Below, in pieces: positions 45,047 through 54,560 of a DNA stretch of 64,000 nt. Under the pieces are notes generated by a model, which had not been told where the DNA came from, made no database searches, and saw only the letters and a program-made list of their open reading frames with translations. Position numbers and translations under genes: made by a program. How positions within the stretch are numbered: position 1 is the stretch's first letter; the number at the start of each line of letters is the position of its first letter. Origin of the DNA: Winogradskyella aurantiaca (GTDB lineage Bacteria; Bacteroidota; Bacteroidia; Flavobacteriales; Flavobacteriaceae); NCBI RefSeq assembly GCF_003362725.1, contig NZ_QKTV01000005.1, positions 1 through 64,000 of the forward strand, in the 5' to 3' direction.

Positions 45047-46243
45047 TTAATTAGCGGCCTCGGCGACCGTGAAATCAAATCTGGAAGCTATAATTTCGGA
45101 CATGGTGTCTAACTCATCTTCTGTTATATCCCAGAATCCATTACCTTCTAATAAAGTAGCCAAGAACCCGTCCACCTCCGATTTAGTGAAATAGGGCGTG
45201 TTTGTACCTGGACGTCTCGTGAATTGTAAGCTGTAGATAAATCCAAATCCTTCAGATAGGTCATGAAAGGCAGCTCCTTTATCACCAGATAAGAATTGTT
45301 TACCTTGTTGAAGGTAGTAAACAGATCGAATTGCAATAATTTCTGAAACGGCTTCTCTAATTATATCAGCTTGTGGGTCTCTAACATTATAATCACCGGC
45401 AACAATTGCTGCTCTACCAAGCTTAAAAGCGTCATAAATCTCATCAGCAATTCCCGTGAAATCGGCATCATTATCCACTCTTGACAAGTACTTATTCAAG
45501 AAACTATCTACATTTAACTCGGGATCCATGGCATCAGCCTCATTTCCATACAAATAACCAAAAGCTTCATCCCATTTATGCTCCATGGTAGTGTAGTTTT
45601 TACCTTCTACAACAATTCCGCTATTATTGTTTGAAACGTTGTCTCCTTCATCCAATACAGACGTACTTAAATAATTGTTAAGCATCTGGTCGGTCATTAA
45701 TGCTCCAATCAATCCTTTCACAATAGCCTGATCATATTCCAATCCTTTAGCGCTTACGTAACGGATAGAACCACCGCCACCTTCTTGTAATTGACCCGGT
45801 ACGCCAGCAGAGGCATTCGTATTCCATGCCGGGAAAACTTCTGCGACCTGAGCATTAATCCAAAATTCAAAATCCGCTTTTATTTGATTTGAAATTGTAG
45901 TATTTGCAGAATAATAATCGCGGGACGCTGCTGTCTTACTTCTTATGTTTTTATCTGAACCATTTAAGGTCGCATTGGAAAAGTTAGATTCACCCTCTTC
46001 GTGGGCATACATACTTAAAAGCTGATCAGCTGATTTTGAGGTATCCTTTAGGGCACTGCCAAATTGATTACCCATTTGAATTCTCGTCGTTTGGCCACTA
46101 TAACTAACGGTTGTATTACCTTCTCTGGTAAAACTATAAGTAGCGGGCGCTTGTAATTCCTCTCCACCTCCAGATATATCGTCGTCGGAACAAGAAACTG
46201 CTAAGGAGCAGGATATTAAGGAAATAGCAATAATTTTTTTCAT
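45047..46243 (-). CDS. DUF4856 domain lipoprotein
   Basis: 398 residues with lipobox (LISCSLAVSCSDDD) and a mature region matching the DUF4856 family: YSFTREGNTTVSYSGQTTRIQM at the start, then GKNYTTMEHKWDEAFGYLYG and a C-terminal helical region. Function unknown. In my recollection it occurs beside imelysins in Bacteroidota and some Proteobacteria, and here it heads the four-gene operon behind a full-consensus promoter. Confidence 0.88.
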   Translation of the reverse strand: MKKIIAISLISCSLAVSCSDDDISGGGEELQAPATYSFTREGNTTVSYSGQTTRIQMGNQFGSALKDTSKSADQLLSMYAHEEGESNFSNATLNGSDKNIRSKTAASRDYYSANTTISNQIKADFEFWINAQVAEVFPAWNTNASAGVPGQLQEGGGGSIRYVSAKGLEYDQAIVKGLIGALMTDQMLNNYLSTSVLDEGDNVSNNNSGIVVEGKNYTTMEHKWDEAFGYLYGNEADAMDPELNVDSFLNKYLSRVDNDADFTGIADEIYDAFKLGRAAIVAGDYNVRDPQADIIREAVSEIIAIRSVYYLQQGKQFLSGDKGAAFHDLSEGFGFIYSLQFTRRPGTNTPYFTKSEVDGFLATLLEGNGFWDITEDELDTMSEIIASRFDFTVAEAAN

Positions 46244-46288
46244 AGATAGGTTGCTTGTATTTATTAAGATTTAATATAAATAACGTTG

Positions 46289-46319
46289 CAAAAATAACAA
46301 GGAACTCCTAACTCACAAA
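46289..46319 (-). promoter_or_regulatory. Promoter of the DUF4856/imelysin/HTTM/TonB operon
   Basis: On the minus strand TTTG (46319-46316) and TATTTTTG (46296-46289) are separated by 19 bases, a full consensus match. No obvious Fur-box palindrome was seen between it and the ATG. Confidence 0.75.
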
Positions 46320-46379
46320 CTTTATTTAGATTAATTTTAAATAAAAATTAAAGATCTAACACAGTCAACAAATTACCTT

Positions 46380-47243
46380 TTAATGATAGATTGAAAATAT
46401 TTTGGTTGCCTCATTATAGGCACTTTCAAAGCTCATAGCATTGAGGTCATGGGCTTTTTTTTGAGTGAAATAGGAGAGCATTTTTTCGGTTGGCATATTA
46501 CCAGTCAATTGGTCCTTGGCCATTGGGCATCCACCAAAACCTTGAATAGCTCCATCAAACCTTTGGCACCCGGCTTTATAGGCGGCATCAATTTTTTCAA
46601 ACCAGGTGGTTGGTGTTGTATGCAGATGGGCCCCAAACTCAACATGAGGGTATTCTGGAATCAAATTTGAAAACAAATACGAGATATTATCGGGATTAGA
46701 AGACCCGATGGTATCACTTAAGGACAAGATACGGACTCCCATTTCAGATAGCATCTGTGTCCACTCCCCTACTATATCCACATTCCATGGATCACCATAA
46801 GGGTTTCCAAAGCCCATTGATATATATACAACCAATTCTTTTTGAGCCTTATCAGTAATATCTATGATCTGATGCAGAGTTTCAACAGATTGTGCAATGG
46901 TTTTATGGGTGTTACGCATTTGAAAGTTCTCCGAAATTGAAAAGGGGAATCCCAAATAGTCTATTGCTTCATGACTAGCTGCATCCTGAGCTCCGCGCAC
47001 GTTAGCCACAATTGCTAATAATTTGCTTGATGTTTGACTAAGATCTAGGCATGATAATACTTCGGAGGTATCAACCATTTGAGGAATGGCTTTAGGAGAC
47101 ACAAAACTTCCAAAATCAATTGTGTCAAACCCCACTCGTAGTAATGATTGAATGTACTGAACCTTCTTTTCAGTCGGTATAAAGGTTTTGATGCCCTGCA
47201 TAGCATCTCGCGGGCATTCTATAAGCTTTATGGGTTTGTTCAT
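46380..47243 (-). CDS. Hydroxymethylglutaryl-CoA lyase
   Basis: 287-residue TIM-barrel HMG-CoA lyase that cleaves HMG-CoA to acetyl-CoA and acetoacetate in leucine/ketone catabolism. The catalytic Arg-Asp lies in ECPRDAMQG, the metal-binding His-x-His in GAHLHTT, and the active-site Cys in GFGGCPMA, all conserved. It is followed by the imelysin operon and preceded by a LysE-type gene. A leucine dehydrogenase lies 12 kb away in this window, consistent with branched-chain amino acid breakdown. Confidence 0.93.
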   Translation of the reverse strand: MNKPIKLIECPRDAMQGIKTFIPTEKKVQYIQSLLRVGFDTIDFGSFVSPKAIPQMVDTSEVLSCLDLSQTSSKLLAIVANVRGAQDAASHEAIDYLGFPFSISENFQMRNTHKTIAQSVETLHQIIDITDKAQKELVVYISMGFGNPYGDPWNVDIVGEWTQMLSEMGVRILSLSDTIGSSNPDNISYLFSNLIPEYPHVEFGAHLHTTPTTWFEKIDAAYKAGCQRFDGAIQGFGGCPMAKDQLTGNMPTEKMLSYFTQKKAHDLNAMSFESAYNEATKIFSIYH

Positions 47244-47288
47244 GGTGGTAAAGATAGGTGTTACTTAAGCGTTTTCATAACCCAGAAA

Positions 47289-47906
47289 TTAGAGAAGAAT
47301 AAACACCGCAATACCGACAAATACAGTGATTTGCAACCATTTAAAAACGAAGGCTGATTTTGGATGAGACATGGTGTACTGCTTGATTGTTCCTGCGAAA
47401 AATGCGATCAAAGAAAATATAATGAAAGAAGTAGCCATAAACAGTCCACCTAGAATAAAGAACTGAATTTCATTACTGAGTTTATTTGAAAATAAAAACG
47501 CTGGGAAAAAAGCCAAAAAGAAAATTGTCACCTTTGGGTTTAAGACATTCATTAAAAACCCTTGTCCAAATAGCTCCATGAGATTCTTCTGTTGAGTAAC
47601 GTTGGCATCAAATTTCACTTCTGCCTTGGATCGAAATATTTTATAGGCGAGGAATAGTAAATACAAAGCCCCAAATATCTTAATCCCTAAATAAAGATTG
47701 TCATTCTTTCGAATAACTGCGGAAATACCAAAGGCTAGTAGTGAGGTGTGAACAATACATCCAGAAATTAGACCTGACACAGTAGCCATTCCGGCATTTT
47801 TGCCATTAACAATACTCTGCACTAACACATAAATATTGTCTGGTCCAGGTGAAATAGCCAGTAATGATGTAGCCCCTACAAAAGATACTAATATATCCCA
47901 ATTCAT
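47289..47906 (-). CDS. LysE-family amino acid exporter
   Basis: 205 residues with six membrane helices and the LysE/RhtB signatures AISPGPDNIYVLVQSIVNGKNAGMATVSGLISGC and FLMNVLNPKVTIFFLAFFP. Exports amino acids or related compounds across the inner membrane; substrate not predictable. It lies 45 bases upstream of the HMG-CoA lyase gene and may be co-transcribed. Confidence 0.92.
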   Translation of the reverse strand: MNWDILVSFVGATSLLAISPGPDNIYVLVQSIVNGKNAGMATVSGLISGCIVHTSLLAFGISAVIRKNDNLYLGIKIFGALYLLFLAYKIFRSKAEVKFDANVTQQKNLMELFGQGFLMNVLNPKVTIFFLAFFPAFLFSNKLSNEIQFFILGGLFMATSFIIFSLIAFFAGTIKQYTMSHPKSAFVFKWLQITVFVGIAVFILL

Positions 47907-48069
47907 TTTTTATTCACAAAAAAATCCAAACAAATTAAATGACCGTATATAGGCTTTAACGAAATTACTAATTAATATTTTTCTTACTTTATTTTGCAGT
48001 TTATCGTATTTATTTGCAATTTAAACCTATTTGAACTTATATTTACAGCCCAAATCTAAATAAATTGAA

Positions 48070-49818
48070 ATGAACTTAATAAGTACCTACAGGATATGTG
48101 TTGTAACGCTATGTACTTTATTATGCGTTAATTTTTCATTCAGCCAAGATGATGAATGCGGAAACCACACCAATGAACAAGAGTACCTTCAATATTACAA
48201 AAGTATTCAACGTAAAAGTCGAGCTATTGAGGAAGAATTTTTGAGAAGTTATAATCCTAACGCTAGAGTGTTTAATGCGCTTACATCGTTACCTATAAAG
48301 GTACACATCGTTAGAAATAATAATGGAAGTGGAGGATTATCTGAGTCTCAATTATACGACGCCATTGAAATCATGAATGATTACTACGAGAACGCCGGTC
48401 TCGAATTCTTTATTTGTGATGGTATCAACTACATCAATAATTCAAACTTCTATTCCTTACAATCCAACGAAGAAAGTTCATTAACCTCCAATAATGTCAA
48501 TAATACCATTAACATCTATTTTGTTGATGAAGTATTTAACTCATCCGGAAGTAGTTTATGTGGTTATGCCTACTACCCTGGAGGACCAGAAACTATAATA
48601 ATGGCCAACGCATGTGCCACAAACGGCAGTACTCTATCACATGAAATGGGTCATTTTTTTGGTCTTTTCCATACGCATGGAAATAGTAACACTACCGCTT
48701 CAACAAATGAACTTGTTAACGGTTCTAATTGTGATAGTTCTGGAGATTATGTATGTGATACCCCAGCTGATCCCAAGCTTGGCAACAGCAATGTCAATTC
48801 AAGTTGTAACTACACTGGTACGTACCGAGATGCTAATAACGACCTTTACGATCCTCAGGAGCAAAATATCATGTCATATTCGCGTAAATCCTGTCGAACC
48901 ATGTTCTCAGCAGAGCAATATGCCAGAATAAATTCTACCTATCAACTGTCAAGAACTAATTTAAGATGTCCTTCTTTAAATGCTGATTTCACGGCTGATA
49001 TAACAGAGAGTTGTGACGCTAACCTCACCGTTGCTTTTACAGAATCTAGCGTAGGTGCTGTTGGCTGGTCATGGGATATAAATGGTGATGGCGTTGAAGA
49101 TTATAATCAGAGAAATATCACCCATACCTATAATTCTGCGGGGGATTTTGACGTCTCTTTAACAGTTACAGATGGTGACATGTCCGTTTCAACAGTAAAG
49201 TATAACTATATAGACGTTGGTGCAGATGAGATCGATACATCCGAAATAACATTGATTTTAACCTTAGATAATTGGCCATCAGAAACAACATGGGAATTCA
49301 AAGACTCAAATAATCAGGTCATTGCAAGTGGAGGTCCATACCAAGAAGGTCAGGATGACAATGCTACAAAAACAGAGACCTTTACAATAAACCAAGATTT
49401 ATGCTACAGTTTCGAAATCTACGATGCTTATGGAGATGGCATTTGCTGTAGTTCAGGAAATGGTAGTTATGAATTAAGAGCCGCTGACAATACTCTTTTA
49501 GCCTCTGGTGGAGATTTTGGTGATGTGTCTTCTAATAATTTCTTTAATGGAAACCTATTGGGCATTAACGAACTTAGTAAAGAAGATGTTACTGTTTATC
49601 CTAACCCGTCAACAACAGAACTAAACGTTAACATGAACAATGGAACCTTACCAGAGTCCATTATTATATACAATGCTCTTGGACAGCAATTATTACAGCG
49701 TAAAGTTAATTCACAATCAGATCTGAAAGTCAGTACCGTAGATTTTGATGCAGGACTTTACATTTTAAAAATCTCAAATGAATCGGGTGAATTAAGTTTA
49801 CCATTCATAAAACAATAA
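48070..49818 (+). CDS. Secreted M43-type zinc metalloprotease with PKD and T9SS domains
   Basis: 582 residues. Signal peptide ends near FSQ (residue 26). A pappalysin/M43-type catalytic domain (about 70-295) carries the zinc motif H191-E192-x2-H195-x5-H201 and the Met-turn QNIMSYS. A PKD domain follows (about 305-385, DINGDGVEDY...HTYNSAGDFDVSLTVTDG), then a C-terminal jelly-roll-like module (about 390-495, TLDNWPSETTWEF...YDAYGDGICC), and a type IX sorting domain from about 505 (VYPNPSTTELNVN, AGLYILKISNESGE). It should be released or surface-anchored by the type IX system to degrade proteins. Confidence 0.93.
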   Translation: MNLISTYRICVVTLCTLLCVNFSFSQDDECGNHTNEQEYLQYYKSIQRKSRAIEEEFLRSYNPNARVFNALTSLPIKVHIVRNNNGSGGLSESQLYDAIEIMNDYYENAGLEFFICDGINYINNSNFYSLQSNEESSLTSNNVNNTINIYFVDEVFNSSGSSLCGYAYYPGGPETIIMANACATNGSTLSHEMGHFFGLFHTHGNSNTTASTNELVNGSNCDSSGDYVCDTPADPKLGNSNVNSSCNYTGTYRDANNDLYDPQEQNIMSYSRKSCRTMFSAEQYARINSTYQLSRTNLRCPSLNADFTADITESCDANLTVAFTESSVGAVGWSWDINGDGVEDYNQRNITHTYNSAGDFDVSLTVTDGDMSVSTVKYNYIDVGADEIDTSEITLILTLDNWPSETTWEFKDSNNQVIASGGPYQEGQDDNATKTETFTINQDLCYSFEIYDAYGDGICCSSGNGSYELRAADNTLLASGGDFGDVSSNNFFNGNLLGINELSKEDVTVYPNPSTTELNVNMNNGTLPESIIIYNALGQQLLQRKVNSQSDLKVSTVDFDAGLYILKISNESGELSLPFIKQ

Positions 49819-49838
49819 TAATAAACTATAACCCCTTT

Positions 49839-49871
49839 AAAAGGTCATGTAAAATCTACATGGCCTTTTTT
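49839..49871. terminator. Terminator between the metalloprotease and pyrD genes
   Basis: AAAAGGTCATGTA / TACATGGCCTTTTT pair with one wobble around a short loop, ending in a T run. The A/T flanks allow it to serve both convergent genes. Confidence 0.8.
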
Positions 49872-50878
49872 ATTATGGCTCTGTTAATTCTTTTGATCAG
49901 ACCTGGTCCTTCATAAATAAAACCTGTGTAGAGTTGTAATAAATCTGCACCCGCTTCTAGTTTTTCTATGGCATCCTCAGCAGAGTGGATGCCCCCTACC
50001 CCTATGATAGGAAACGCTTTATTGCTTTTCTCAGCAAGGAACCTAATAACCTCCGTAGAACGATTGGTAAGTGGTTTACCACTAAGACCTCCAATTTCAG
50101 ATTTAGCCGGGCTATTGAGCCCCTCTCTACTTATGGTAGTATTAGTGGCGATAACTCCAGCTATCTGAGTTTCTTTCACAATCTCTATAATATCAAGTAA
50201 TTGATCATCAGTTAAGTCAGGTGCGATTTTTAGCAATATGGGTTTCTCCTGAGGTTTAGTCTTGTTGAGCTTCATAAGACCTTGTAGTAATTTGGTCAAT
50301 GGTGCCTTATCTTGAAGCTCCCTTAGATTTGGAGTATTAGGGGAACTCACATTAACCACAAAATAATCCACATAATCATACAGTCCATTAAAACACGTAT
50401 TGTAATCCTCAAACGCCTTTTCATTGGGGGTTACCTTATTTTTCCCAATATTTCCTCCAATTAAAACATTAGTGTTTGATTTTAGACGCTTAATGGCCTC
50501 ACTAAGACCTCCATTATTAAATCCCATACGGTTAATAATGGCACTGTCCGATTTTAATCTGAATAAGCGCTTTTTTGGATTCCCAGGTTGCGGTTTTGGG
50601 GTTATGGTTCCTATCTCAATAAATCCAAAACCAAACCCTGAGAGTTCTTTGTATAACTTAGCATCCTTATCAAATCCAGCGGCAAGACCTATGGGGTTCT
50701 TAAATGTCAAGCCAAACAACTCTCTTTCCAACGACCGATTATTAGTCTTGTACAATTGACTTTGAACCCAGTATGCACCTGGGATTTTACACAATAGTCT
50801 TATGGCATTGAATGAAAAATGGTGGACCTTTTCAGGGTCAAAACAAAATAAGATCGGACGTATGAGTAATTTATACAT
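49856..50878 (-). CDS. pyrD: Dihydroorotate dehydrogenase (quinone)
   Basis: 340-residue class 2 enzyme, membrane-associated, that oxidises dihydroorotate using quinones in pyrimidine synthesis. The N-terminal amphipathic region ([25 protein letters not shown]), [34 protein letters not shown], the active-site Ser region [16 protein letters not shown], and [28 protein letters not shown] are all present. Confidence 0.97.
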   Translation of the reverse strand: MYKLLIRPILFCFDPEKVHHFSFNAIRLLCKIPGAYWVQSQLYKTNNRSLERELFGLTFKNPIGLAAGFDKDAKLYKELSGFGFGFIEIGTITPKPQPGNPKKRLFRLKSDSAIINRMGFNNGGLSEAIKRLKSNTNVLIGGNIGKNKVTPNEKAFEDYNTCFNGLYDYVDYFVVNVSSPNTPNLRELQDKAPLTKLLQGLMKLNKTKPQEKPILLKIAPDLTDDQLLDIIEIVKETQIAGVIATNTTISREGLNSPAKSEIGGLSGKPLTNRSTEVIRFLAEKSNKAFPIIGVGGIHSAEDAIEKLEAGADLLQLYTGFIYEGPGLIKRINRAIIKKAM

Positions 50879-50983
50879 GACTTTAAAATCAGCTGCAATA
50901 TTAGAAAATATTCTTGGGTAAGTGAGTTATCTAGCTTACTAATTACCTGAATTTTTCGATACATTTGTGAGTAAAAACACCAT

Positions 50984-52000
50984 ATGAAGAAACTTATACT
51001 TGTTTTAGTCTCCTTGACTATCATTCAAAACCTCCATTCACAGGATCTATCAGAATTATATGCTGAAGTAAACCCAGCTGTAGTTGTTCTTTTTACCTCT
51101 GAAAAAAAGGTTTTAAAGGTAAAAGGACAGGCCTCACAGACTGTAAGAGAAAACGGCTTGGGTTCAGGCTTTATGATATCAGACCGGCTGTTAATTACTG
51201 CCGCACATGTTGTTTCAGTTTCAGAGACTATAAACGTTAGGTTTGCTGACGGGGAAGTCATCCCTGCATCCGTTGTCCGGTCATACAGCGAGGCAGACAT
51301 CGCTCTTGTCAAACTGTTAAGACCTCGTATGAACGCTAAAACCGTTAAACTGGGGAATTCTAACGATTTAAAGATTGGTCAACGCATTTTTGTTGTTGGA
51401 GCACCTTTTGGATTATTCTCCTCACTATCATCAGGATATGTTAGCGGATTTAGAAGAAGTGCGCTTAGCGGTAATCCTTTTAATACCACTGAATATATTC
51501 AAACGGATGCAGCAATTAACCAAGGAAATTCAGGAGGGCCAATGTTTAATCTTAATGGAGAAGTTGTAGGTATTGTGAGTCATATCACCACGCAGTCTGG
51601 TGGATTTGAAGGTATTGGATATGCATCAAGTTCCAACTTAGCACAGAAATTATTAATAGACACAAACATTCCCTGGTTTGGGGCTGACATTCATACCTTG
51701 ACACCTCTACAGGCCAAGCTCTTAAATGTTCCTCAAGAACACGGTTTGCTAATTCAACGTGTTGCTTCTAACTCTGTTTTTGGTAAAATGGGAGTACTCG
51801 GTGGGGATACGGAAGTTGAATTAGGAAATGAAACGTTATTAATTGGAGGTGATATTATTTTGAAAATCAATGACATTCAAATCCAATTGACTCAGGCTTC
51901 CCTTGATAAACTAGCTAAGTTCGCTGAAGGACTCTCAAGCAATCCTAAATTTGAAATGACTGTTTTAAGAGGTGGAAAACTTGTTGTGTTAAAGAATTAG
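50984..52000 (+). CDS. DegP-like periplasmic serine protease with PDZ domain
   Basis: 338 residues with signal peptide (LILVLVSLTIIQNLHSQ). The S1C trypsin-like domain shows the full triad: H75 in ITAAHVVS, D105 in SEADIALVKL, S183 in QGNSGGPM. A single PDZ-like domain follows (about 215-335, HGLLIQRVASNSVFGKMG). One PDZ rather than two is like DegS. TACATTTG at 50960-50967 is a probable -7 box. It would degrade or sense misfolded envelope proteins. Confidence 0.92.
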   Translation: MKKLILVLVSLTIIQNLHSQDLSELYAEVNPAVVVLFTSEKKVLKVKGQASQTVRENGLGSGFMISDRLLITAAHVVSVSETINVRFADGEVIPASVVRSYSEADIALVKLLRPRMNAKTVKLGNSNDLKIGQRIFVVGAPFGLFSSLSSGYVSGFRRSALSGNPFNTTEYIQTDAAINQGNSGGPMFNLNGEVVGIVSHITTQSGGFEGIGYASSSNLAQKLLIDTNIPWFGADIHTLTPLQAKLLNVPQEHGLLIQRVASNSVFGKMGVLGGDTEVELGNETLLIGGDIILKINDIQIQLTQASLDKLAKFAEGLSSNPKFEMTVLRGGKLVVLKN

Positions 52001-52076
52001 CATTTTTTATGTCATTTGTCATAATTTTTTTTAAGATTTATAGCTAATTTTCGATAATTCTTTAAACCCTTCTATC

Positions 52077-52907
52077 ATGAAAAAGATTATTATTCCCGTA
52101 GATTTCTCTAAGTATTCTGAATATGCTCTTAAGTCAGCTGCGTCACTAGCCCGCAAATATGGCGCCGAATTGACAGTAATGCATATGCTAGAATTATCCG
52201 ATTCCATATTTTCTTCGTCGTATAACGAAAAAGGCGAGGAAATGGCTTTTATGCTGATGTTGGCGAATCAAAAATTTGATAATTTTTTAGATAAAGACTA
52301 TCTGGAGGGATTAACAGTTACTCCTGTTATAAAAAAACATAAAGTCCTCAAGGAGGTTAATGATTTCGCCGCCTCTATTCAAGCGGATCTGATTGTTATG
52401 GGATCCAAAGGGCATAGCGATCAAGACGGTGTCTTTACAGGTTCAAATACTGAAAAAGTTGTGAGACATAGTGATATTCCTGTTCTTGTTATTAAGGAAG
52501 AATTGGATCACACAGAATTAAAGGCTATTGTACTAGCTACTGATTTTGATAGTGATAGTGTTCCAGCTACAAAGAATGCAGTTACTTTGCTAGAAAGCCT
52601 GGGAATTGAAGTTTCATTTTTGCACGTCAACCTGCCAAATATCGGATTTATGAGCACCGATGAGATTCAAGATCGTAGAAATTCGTTTCTCGAGGTAGCC
52701 GGTCATCCAGAGTGGTCTGATCGCATAAATTATGTAGCAGATTACTCAGTGGAAGATGGTGTATTAAAATTTGCCAATAATAACAATGCTGATGCTATTG
52801 CTGTTATTTCTCACGGTCGAACAGGCTTAAATCTGTTCTTTGGAGGCAGCATCTCTGAAGATGTAGTTAACCATGCCAGACTGCCGGTTATAACTTTTAA
52901 GCAATAA
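52077..52907 (+). CDS. Universal stress protein, tandem Usp domains
   Basis: 276 residues with two UspA-like domains (1-140 and 150-276). The first begins MKKIIIPVDFSKYSEYALKSAASLA and has the ATP-binding pattern MGSKGHSD...GSNTEKVVRHSDIPVLVI. The second has SHGRTGLNLFFGGSISEDVVNHARLPVITF. Cytoplasmic stress or energy sensor; no specific partner is apparent. Single gene closed by a terminator. Confidence 0.94.
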   Translation: MKKIIIPVDFSKYSEYALKSAASLARKYGAELTVMHMLELSDSIFSSSYNEKGEEMAFMLMLANQKFDNFLDKDYLEGLTVTPVIKKHKVLKEVNDFAASIQADLIVMGSKGHSDQDGVFTGSNTEKVVRHSDIPVLVIKEELDHTELKAIVLATDFDSDSVPATKNAVTLLESLGIEVSFLHVNLPNIGFMSTDEIQDRRNSFLEVAGHPEWSDRINYVADYSVEDGVLKFANNNNADAIAVISHGRTGLNLFFGGSISEDVVNHARLPVITFKQ

Positions 52908-52922
52908 GATTTTACAATACAT

Positions 52923-52957
52923 AAAAAAACACCTCCAAAATCAGGGGTGTTTTTTTG
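52923..52957. terminator. Intrinsic terminator after the Usp gene
   Basis: AAAAAACACCTC and AGGGGTGTTTTTTT form a stable hairpin (one mismatch) with flanking A and T runs, between convergent genes. Confidence 0.85.
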
Positions 52958-52973
52958 TTCTATTAATAAGCTC

Positions 52974-53678
52974 TTATTTATCGAGTTTTTTTAGTTCTTT
53001 CGAGAAGATTCCAATAACACTCTCTAAAATTTCAAATGGAGTCGCAGGTTCCTGTACTTCAATTTCATAGACCGCCACCAACTGATCCTGATAGTTTTCT
53101 TTTAAATCGTAAAGTAAGCCTTCTATAATATAGGTGTTGTACTTTTCAATGTTTGGGATTTCAACTTCATCGTCTGGCCCTCTTTTGCTTGGACCTTGAG
53201 AAATATATTCAATTGAATTTACACTGTAACTATCTGTAAAACTTATGCCTTTTCTATTAGGACTTATTTGATAATTTGAGCTCCCTTCCTTTCTATTATC
53301 TCGAACGTAATTAACGCGTGTATCCTTCAAAAACATGACAAAAGCACGATCAAAACCCCTATCCATTATTGTCTTTACTAAGACCTTACCTTCTTCTTCT
53401 GTCATGTTTTCTTTTTCCTTCAGATCCTTAAACACAACATTTGCTGCTTTTGAACTCACTTTACCTTTGGTAAGGTTACTTACCAAGTTATTTTCGTACT
53501 GTTGTCTTATGTCTATATTCTCTGATCTGGCATAAACCAACAGGTCTGCTTGTGTATTATAGGCATATCCCTCCTTATTCCAGGAACCAGACAACTTTGT
53601 AGATGAACATGAGGTCAAAACAACAGTTAAAACTAATAGTAATAAGGTTTTTAAATAGGCATTCTTAGTCTTAATCAT
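52974..53678 (-). CDS. Lipoprotein of unknown function
   Basis: 234 residues from ATG 53678, chosen because it gives a lipoprotein signal (LLLLVLTVVLTSCSSTKLSG). A longer reading from 53744 would add 22 residues ahead of the signal. The mature protein opens with SGSWNKEGY and contains the segments ADLLVYARSENIDIRQQYENNL and DRAFVMFLKDTRVNYV. I recognise this only as a Bacteroidota-type lipoprotein without a named domain. It lies just downstream of a K+ channel gene on the same strand. Confidence 0.82.
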   Translation of the reverse strand: MIKTKNAYLKTLLLLVLTVVLTSCSSTKLSGSWNKEGYAYNTQADLLVYARSENIDIRQQYENNLVSNLTKGKVSSKAANVVFKDLKEKENMTEEEGKVLVKTIMDRGFDRAFVMFLKDTRVNYVRDNRKEGSSNYQISPNRKGISFTDSYSVNSIEYISQGPSKRGPDDEVEIPNIEKYNTYIIEGLLYDLKENYQDQLVAVYEIEVQEPATPFEILESVIGIFSKELKKLDK

Positions 53679-53743
53679 GGGTGTATTTTTGGAAAAATGA
53701 AGATATAAAAATGCAAGGTAATACCGAATACTAATTCGACTCA

Positions 53744-54427
53744 TTAGTCCTCTTCAGACAAATGTGCCTGGTTTATAAACTTACCAACTACAATGGCAGT
53801 TAGAATAGCGATGTAAAATTGTCCCATTAGGGCTACTAAAATAGCTCCCTTTTGTGCCACTTCAGACAAAGGCACAATTTCACCATAACCAATTGTGAGC
53901 AAAGTAACATAACTAAAATACATCAACTGTTCCTTTGCTGCCTCAATAGAGTCTGGCGAGAAAACAATATTACTATACGAATTCGGCTCAAAGTACTCAA
54001 TGATATAAAATAAGAAAAAAGACAGGAGCCCAAGAGAGAGGTACCCACAGATAATGCCTAAAATTACATCACCTGTAACCTTCTTGGATAAAAAGACGTA
54101 ATTCATTATTTGGTAAGTTACCAATCCATAAAACACAAAATAAGATAAGAGTTTTATAAAGGTAATACCGTCGGTAAAATGGAGGTTAAAAGTAACATCG
54201 AAAAATATGATGCTGTTAATAACAACGAGCACAATTAGAAAACGCATGACGCCACGCTTTTCTGAAGTTAGAACAATTCCTGCCATCAAATTCATTATAA
54301 GTAAAACCGGTGACACCCAATACTCAAAGATATTTCCTGGCATAACCAAAGAGCCAAACAGAATAAGTAACAATGAGATGAGAAACAGTTTATACCTGTA
54401 CGGATGTAGGTATGAAATGAGCTTCAT
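53744..54427 (-). CDS. Two-pore-helix potassium channel family protein
   Basis: 227 residues with several N-terminal membrane helices (about 10-100) and a C-terminal ion-channel module (about 125-220) with the selectivity filter TIGYGE and a following pore-lining helix GAILVALMGQFYIAILTAIVVGKFI. Ion_trans_2 class; no RCK ligand domain is attached. It probably conducts K+ across the inner membrane. Confidence 0.9.
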   Translation of the reverse strand: MKLISYLHPYRYKLFLISLLLILFGSLVMPGNIFEYWVSPVLLIMNLMAGIVLTSEKRGVMRFLIVLVVINSIIFFDVTFNLHFTDGITFIKLLSYFVFYGLVTYQIMNYVFLSKKVTGDVILGIICGYLSLGLLSFFLFYIIEYFEPNSYSNIVFSPDSIEAAKEQLMYFSYVTLLTIGYGEIVPLSEVAQKGAILVALMGQFYIAILTAIVVGKFINQAHLSEED

Positions 54428-54560
54428 GTATTTGATTTGTTAGTGTTTGTTAGTACTTGATAATTCCCAATTTAGTTTAAATTCTCAATAATAAAAAAGT
54501 TTAAGTTATAGATTAAAGTTCCTAGTTTCACATTTTTTAAATTTGGATAAAAACATATTC

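Noticed and set aside
48614-48931. 105-codon ORF inside the metalloprotease gene
   Set aside because: It is an alternate-frame shadow of a well-supported gene with the zinc motif in the other frame.
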